Assembly: GCF_000321225.1 (NCBI RefSeq)
Contig: NW_004450397.1
Span: 2,058,915 to 2,122,914 of the forward strand
From: Odobenus rosmarus divergens
Taxonomy: Eukaryota; Chordata; Mammalia; Carnivora; Odobenidae
DNA length: 64,000 nucleotides
Direction: 5' to 3'
Below the pieces are notes generated by a model that saw nothing but the letters and a program-made list of their open reading frames with translations, did no database searches and was not told where the DNA came from. Made by a program: the position numbers and the translations under genes. Positions 57,806-64,000 of the stretch are shown one piece after another. How positions within the stretch are numbered: the stretch's first letter is position 1; each line of letters opens with the position of its first letter.

Positions 57806-58504
57806 CAAATGAAATAGCTTAAAAATCTGCCCCAGATCACACGACTAAGTAGCTCTCCAAGTTTGGACTACATACTAGATGTGGGGACCCCTGATGTCAG
57901 TCTTATTAGGTATCAGTAAGCATGAACATGACAAACCAAAAGGCTGGGGAACTTCCAGGGAGGAGTTCAAATACTCAAACACAAGTAATTTCAGCAACAT
58001 GATGGATGTACATAGTCTAATGTATAACCAGGAAAATTTCTGGACTATCTAAGCAAGACCTTCAGGATACTATCAGTTTGGATCTGCACCTGCAGACTAA
58101 CTTTTGCAACTCTGTTGTCACCTCACTACACTAATTGAACGGCAGACTTTTCCAAAGGTGTCAATAGATTATAGGATCTTTCAGAATGGGAGCCTCAAAT
58201 AGTTAATTTATATCAAATTAATTAAAATTTGATGGTCAGGCTATGGGTGTGTATGCATGTGTATTCATAAAAAAGGCATTGCAATATTTTTTTAAAGAGA
58301 GAAAGTAAATAAAGTCTTGACACTCATGGGCTGTAATGATTTTTATCACAAGCCCACATCTCAATGATGACATCAAGTAGGTTGATAGTGGCTAGCCTCT
58401 ATTAAGAAGCATTCTTAAATGCTTGGACATAAGGAAACTTTATGTGGTTACCTTTATAGAGGAAAGAGAGGATAAAGAAATAAACTGGAAATTTGGAATA
58501 GAAT
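57806..58504. other. Unrecognised intergenic sequence
   Basis: CCCAGATCACACGACTAAGTAGC near 57832 hints at a MIR scrap; the rest is unrecognised. Confidence 0.4.
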
Positions 58505-58680
58505 TCTGACTGTGATGAAGTATGATGTTGTGGAAAGAGCACTGTACTTACAATGCAAAGATCTGGATTTAAGATGTGTTTTTTTCCTTAGTAGTTATTT
58601 TACCTAGGACAAACTACTTCAGCTCACTGACTCTCTTAGGGCTATTGTGAGAATCAGATGAAATAAACTTTACAGTAGGA
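58505..58680 (+). repeat. MIR SINE remnant
   Basis: GTTGTGGAAAGAGCACTG, AGATCTGGATTTAAGATG, TTACCTAGGACAAACTACTTCAGC and GGGCTATTGTGAGAATCAGATGAAATAA follow MIR from head to 3' half. Confidence 0.8.
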
Positions 58681-59944
58681 GATCTTAATCCGAGAAGCAC
58701 TGACCTCAGAGATAGACACAATTGGGCAGCAGGAGGTCTATGAACCAAATGAAAACAAATCCATATGTTAAGGGTGAGGATTCATTTCCCTCTTCACATC
58801 CTCAAATAGATCTCTATGAGACTCTTAAAAACAGAATTGTTCCTAAGTGTCATATACTTTCCCCTTTTACCTAACTTTTCCATTTCTTTGTTTATTATGG
58901 GTACTTTTTTTCTTTTATAATTTTTGAGACAGAACACAAGAGATTGCTTAGAATTGTTTTTTTTTTTTTACTTTGTTTTGTTGCCCTATTTTATAGTGCT
59001 TATACTGGTATATGAGGCACTGGGCACATTCGGGGGGAAAAGGCCAAACTAAATAAACTTTAGTTGTCAGTTACTAGATATGAGAATAATCTGCAGAAGA
59101 CAATAAATTGACAGTGAGCTAGAATGTAACTTTAGATTTACATTTTGCAACCTAGTAGATGATATAGTGAATTCCAAATATTGTTTTTAAACTCTCTGGA
59201 AAATAGAGAACCTAGGGATGAAATAGCTCTTAGGAACTTCTTTTATTTAGATAGCTAAATTATTTCATTTTTAGGGTTGGCCTGTCTCTGCATTCAGTTC
59301 TGGTGTTATTACTTTGAATAAAAGCAAAATATTTGAAACTGCTGAGAGGAAATTGGATTATTCCATCCAAATCGAACATCTACCAAAGAGTATAGAGAAG
59401 TTGTAAAATACTGAATATAGATTATAAATGATAATATATTTACTACTAATAAATGTTACATAATATATTTAATATTTTAATAAATACATTGCCATATAAA
59501 ACACTGATTTATAACTTTTACATCTTAATATTTCTTTTCTGAAAGACTACTGATTCTGAGAAGAAATCTTTTAAGATAAAAGTCTGGGAGAACATAATGA
59601 CATTTGTAATTGCTCAACTTGGGCAAAAATCATTGTTCCCCCATTATGTTTGAAATGCCCCTTTCTTACTATTCCATGCTTTTTCCTTTTACTGTCATTA
59701 AAACAGATGGAAAGCAAACAACAAACAAGCCAACAAAATACAAAAATAAAAAAGTAAAACAGAAACATCATTGATTGTTTGATCAGTTTAGAAGAATGGA
59801 GGGGAAAAAGTAAGCAGATTCCCAGTTAGGAAATCCCTTTATACCCTTCTGAGATTATATGTGTATTATTCTTTACCTGACTCTGCTATCTCACATATCT
59901 CCAATGTATAGTCATCCCCCCGCCTCTGCCAAACATCTTCTCTT
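58681..59944. other. Unrecognised AT-rich sequence
   Basis: No repeat or gene recognised. Confidence 0.4.
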
Positions 59945-59961
59945 AAAAATACAAGCCTCCT

Positions 59962-60085
59962 GCATGTATTGAACAATGGGAGGAGCACTGGGTGTTATAT
60001 GCAAACAATGAATCATGGAACAGTACGTCAGAAACTAATGATGTAATGTATGGTGACTAACATAACATGATAAAATTAAATTAAA
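59962..60085 (+). mobile_element. Short L1 3' end insertion
   Basis: GAGGAGCACTGGGTGTTATATGC, AATGAATCATGGAACAGTACG, AACTAATGATGTAATGTATGG and ACATAACATGATAAAATTAAATT with A-tail. Only the last 120 or so bases of L1. A perfect 17-base duplication AAAAATACAAGCCTCCT lies at 59945-59961 and 60086-60102. Confidence 0.96.
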
Positions 60086-60102
60086 AAAAATACAAGCCTC
60101 CT

Positions 60103-60574
60103 TCAAATTAAGATTTTAACAGAATTGTGGTAACTTCCAGTTAATTCACAAGAATTGCTTTGTTCCTAAGGTTGAAATGCTAGGGGAGTTCTGGGTTTGG
60201 TGGTGGTTTGGTGGTGATAGAGGTCTGATAGTGTTGGAATTTAATGCTTTAGTAGTTGGAGCTATTATAGATAGAGCAAACTTGAAATAGAGAGCTATAG
60301 AGATGGGTTTAGGACAGTGGGGTCAGGGAAAGAGAGATGCCAAGCAATGGGAAAGCGTTATTCAGTAAATGGGAACAAGTTAAAGTCAACTGTGAGTGAT
60401 TGTAACATTTGCCTGAAACTAACTTTGTACCGGAGTGCATAAGGTAACTTCTGCTTCCTGCTCCAGGTGCTAGGAACTCAGTCTAGTGGCCTTATCACTA
60501 CATTTCAGCTGCCTTAGGGGCATGTGTGTATTCTGTATTGAGGGCTCTGAAAAACAAACTGACTTCCACATGGA
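60103..60574. other. Unrecognised intergenic sequence
   Basis: Nothing recognised. Confidence 0.4.
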
Positions 60575-60870
60575 CTTTTACAGAAGGCCACTTATTGCAT
60601 AATTCCATGTACACAAAATGTCCATAATAGGCAAGTCCATAGAGACAGAATGGAGTTTAGTAGGTGGGGTGGGGTGAGGAACATGAATTGCATGAGAGAA
60701 TGGGGGTTCTGGCTAACCCTATGCTTTTCTTTTTTGGGTGACGGAAATGTTCTACGGTTAGATAGTGGTGATATTCACAACCGTGTGGACATACCAAACA
60801 CCACTGCATTGTACATGTTGAAATGGTAAATTTATGTAAATTATATCTCAATATAAAGAAATCTAATCAT
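60575..60870 (+). repeat. Old L1M 3' end remnant
   Basis: GCATAATTCCATGTACACAA, TAGAGACAGAATGGAGTTTAG, TTTTTTGGGTGACGGAAATGTTCTACGG, TAGTGGTGATATTCACAACCG and TGGTAAATTTATGTAAATTATATCTCAATA are the final part of old L1M. Confidence 0.85.
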
Positions 60871-62029
60871 GGGTTGGGAATTCTCTGCAGTGATCTCTGT
60901 CAGGATCTTAGCTAAGCTGGGGAGAGTGAGTTGAGCTGTCAGGTTCAGGCAGTTAAAGCAATAAGCCAAAATGAAAGTTAAGCCTTTAATCACTTACTGA
61001 CATGGAATAAGCAAGAGGATAAAACCAGAGAAAATGCTGACTCCCCCTTTTCCATTTTCCTCCTGTTGAGAGTCAGGTCGATCAGTACAGACTTGGGGGT
61101 CACTTTACTGTTGAGGAAGCCCCAAACAAAAGGCTTTAGCAATCTTATGGATCTCTGGATGGGGTGAGGGAGAGTGAGGGTCCCGGAAGGGCTAGGAGTA
61201 GAGAAGTAAAGTACAGGGTACTGAGTTAGAGCCGGGAAAAGTGCCTTTATGGCCCCAAGGGGCCCCACCCCTCCCTACCCAATAAGGAGGTCTCAGCACA
61301 GCTGCCTCAGGAAGACCTCAGCCTAAGGACTCAAAGAGACCTAGGAAAGAAGATATGTGTCTACAAATGCAAATATGCAGAGAGCGTAGGGGCCGCTCCT
61401 GAGTTTGCAACTACAGCTCTGTTCAGAGGCTGCAGTGCACTACGTACCAAGTCTGGTGTGGGGAGTGCAGCTTTCTCCTGTGAGGCCCACCAGATAAAGC
61501 CTTAGTAATTGCCAGTGGTCAGCCCTGAAAAATCATGTAAGTTTTTAACGGGGGAATCAGACTCCTTAATCTCTGAATCACCGGTTATTTTGTGAACATA
61601 GCCAGGCATATTTTTATCATTCCTTACATTATTTGCATTAGGTTGCAAGTAAGTTAGCATCTCATTCTTCTTCGGAGGGAAAAGAACAAACAGCTTTATT
61701 ATCTTTTAGGTGGTAAATTAATTTATACATTGTTGGGCTTCTTTTTACCTTCAATAATTTAAGTTGTTTGAATATGACTTATATGTTCTATTATCAAAAT
61801 ATTAATTTGATATAAATAAAAGAAAATTCAAAAAACAACATTGCACAAAAACGTAGATAGAAGATAAAGATTTGTGAATCTTTTAGATAACTAAAGGCAG
61901 AACTCTTAAAGTATTATAGATATTTGCCTACTTTCTCCTTTGGAATAAGTAAAATTAATATAAGTCAAATTAATACAATTTTTTTAGCAATTTATTATGA
62001 GCGTGACAGCAACATGGCTGTTAACTGAT
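60871..62029. other. Unrecognised sequence with a GC-richer core at 61.0-61.5 kb
   Basis: The core holds AGGTCGATCAGTACAG, GAGGGTCCCGGAAGGGC and GCGTAGGGGCCGCTCC, with several CpGs in an otherwise CpG-poor window. No LTR, exon or CpG island can be shown. The rest is AT-rich. Confidence 0.35.
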
Positions 62030-63450
62030 AAAATGGCAAAGAAGTAACTACTGTCTCTACCTTCTTTGGGCTTATAAACTAGCAGGGGTTGTATACAAAC
62101 AGGCAATTGCAGTGTATTGTAATAAATGCTCTGATGAGGGAAATGCAGTTTGCTAAAGGGATGCTCTGAAATAGCCCTTAACTAAGTTTTGTGAGAGTGA
62201 GGGAATTGGGCTGGCTTTTAAGGGATAGCTACCTGGATAAAGTAAGATTTTATCCCCAAAATAAATAATGATCATAGAAAAGTAAGCAATAAAAAGGAAA
62301 GGGCAGCTAGTGAAAAGGAAGAACATGTGCCAACACCCATGAAGTAAGATGTTATCTGGGACCTGAATGGAGTATAATGTGGCTTGAGTATGGAGTATTA
62401 GATAAGGGATTGGTGAGAGCAGGAGTTGGAAAAAGAGATGAAGACTGAATAAAAAGGACTTTCTAAGGTAGATTAGAGAACAATTGAATGTCATTAAACA
62501 GGGTGATGACATAATCAGATTTACATTTCACAAAGAGACTTTGTTATTTCAATGCCAAGAATAGATTGGAAATGAGCAAGAGCAAAGACAGAAAAGTTAT
62601 TTTGAAAGCACTGGAATTAATTCAGGCAATATGATGATGTTCTAATTTAGGACAGTGGCCATCTCAATAGAAATTGGTATATGGATACAAAAAAACCTTT
62701 AGGATTTAAAATGCATGGGGGCAAGTGATGGATATGGAAGAATGGGGAAAGGGTCTAAGTTTCTAGTTTGAACAAATGGGTGGACAGTGGTGTAATTTAC
62801 TCAAAGAGGGAACAAAGAAAGAGGAATAGGCCTAGGAAACAATAAATTTTAGATATGTTGAATTTGTAATACCTTAATATCTATGAGCAATCCAAGCGGA
62901 AATATCCAGCGATCAGTTCTGTGTGTGTGGTGGTGGAGTGGGGAGGCTCAGGAGAGATCTGCATTGTGGCTGTAGATTGGGGACTCTTTAGTCTGTTAGT
63001 GGTAAGAAATGTATGGCAGTAGATATGGTTATGCAGGACAAATATATATCAGAAAGGAATGCCTGGAATAGCAACCAGATGAATAGAAACTTTAACAGAA
63101 GAAAGTGAAGAGGAGGCAATAAAATAGAGAAAATGTAAGAAAGTGTCAGAGCGGTAAGAAGGGAAACCAGAAAAGTTGTGTCCTGAAGTCCAAAGACGAT
63201 TACAAGAAGCAAGTAGTCAATGGTATTAGAAACAGGTCAGAGGTCAGCTAGGAAAAGGATTGGAAAGGAACCAATTTGCTCAGCAGCAAGGTCATTGCTA
63301 GCCTTGGCAAGAGAACTTTCAGTAAAATACTGGGACTAAATCCAAACATCAGTGACTCGAACAAGGAATTAGAGTGAGTAATGTCAGCTCTAAAGAAATT
63401 AAACAGTGAAGGGTTCGGGGATATATTTGTCAATTTTGTATGGCCCATTC
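62030..63450 (-). repeat. Long L2-type LINE remnant
   Basis: About 1.4 kb in the order of the minus-strand family. GGGCTTATAAACTAGCAGGGG, ATACAAACAGGCAATTGCAG, TAATAAATGCTCTGATGAGG, ACAGGGTGATGACATAATCAGATTTACATTT and GGACAGTGGCCATCTCAA come first. CAAATGGGTGGACAGTGGTG, ATCCAAGCGGAAATATCCAGCG, AGGTCAGAGGTCAGCTAGG and GGTCATTGCTAGCCTTGGCAAGAGAACTTTC follow. The longest copy of this family here; naming it L2 is my best judgement. Confidence 0.6.
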
Positions 63451-64000
63451 CATCTTGAGGAGCTCATTCTCCTTTTACATTTCAGTGGGCAGTACAAGTT
63501 TCCTTCCATTAAGGCTTCCACAGAAGCTGCAAATGCCATATCCTAATTTCAGTTACAATAGAATGTAGACATGAGATGCTCAAATAAACTGAATTGAGGG
63601 CTGTCGATAAAAAAGAGTATCTTTTCTGGCAGTGGCACTGGTGATAACAGATGGGGGTATCTCAGAGTGAGAAGTGAAAGCTGTGGAACCCATTCTCCGT
63701 AGCAGTAACAGTAGCAGAGACAATGACACTGGAGTCTTCATCTATGAGTTACCTGGTATGATTTTGAATATGGTTCTGAATTCATAATCTCTCTTAGTTC
63801 CTGCTGTTTTTCCCAGCCTGGCTCTCCAGGCTTCTCAGAAAGAGCTAACTACCCAGTATCTTTTAAATGTCTTTATCTGTTTAATTAAAAGTCAGTTTCT
63901 ATTGATTCCACTTAAGAATTCTGGTTGATATAAATTTTGGGGGGTAATTATTTACATAAAGTGAAATGCACAGAGGTTAGGTGTACAGTGTGATTGGCTT
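63451..64000. other. Unrecognised sequence to the window end
   Basis: The last 60 bases (GGGGTAATTATTTACATAAAGTG, TTAGGTGTACAGTGTGATTGG) weakly resemble the 3' end of an old L1, cut by the window edge. The rest is unrecognised. Confidence 0.35.

Overview
The window is non-coding DNA from a mammal of the order Carnivora. It holds fourteen copies of a tRNA-derived SINE with the carnivore head (CACCTGGGTGGCTCAG or GCGCCTGGGTGGCTCAG), a CT-rich middle and an AAATAAATAAA tail, together with carnivore-type L1 3' ends. No copy has the dog-specific (SINEC_Cf) or cat-specific head, and the tail (TCAAATAAATAAATAAAATCTTT or CATGAATAAATAAA) is the form usual in bears, seals and mustelids. An arctoid carnivore is therefore the best guess (inference). 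The base composition is AT-rich. No intact protein-coding gene, tRNA, rRNA or CRISPR array was found, and every longer open frame falls in a repeat, in a pseudogene or in unremarkable sequence. The window reads as a gene desert or the inside of a very large intron.

Layout. 1-4.5 kb: an MLT1-type LTR, then a disabled, apparently processed copy of formin-1 (FMN1), followed by about 1.2 kb of UTR- or intron-like sequence ending in an A-run, then L2-like and MIR remnants. 5.6-7.4 kb: a cluster of four SINEs, one inserted exactly in the duplication made by another. 8-22 kb: mostly anonymous AT-rich sequence with old MIR, L2, MaLR and MER5 fragments and a notable 57-base hairpin near 10.3 kb. 22.6-23.3 kb: one L1 3' end nested inside another, with both target-site duplications readable. 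24.8-25.6 kb: an unexplained GC-richer block. 26.5-36 kb: L2, MaLR, L1, SINE, an intact-ended MER2 DNA transposon and an L1 insertion with an internal inversion. 36.5-43.0 kb: a nearly full-length but dead L1 on the minus strand, the largest single feature. 44.4-49 kb: old L1M fragments on both strands, one carrying two SINEs. 49.8-57 kb: six SINEs and an L1 tail split by one of them. 57-64 kb: a TATC microsatellite, more L2, MIR and L1 debris, and a GC-richer block near 61.2 kb.

Nothing here works as an operon or pathway. The interest is historical: insertion order can be read from nested elements and target-site duplications. I found no convincing new biological system; the best candidates for a second look are the FMN1 retrocopy with an odd 3' end, the 10.3 kb hairpin and the rearranged L1 insertions. 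Family names come from recognised consensus features, not from a database search, and subfamily names are deliberately avoided where I could not be sure.
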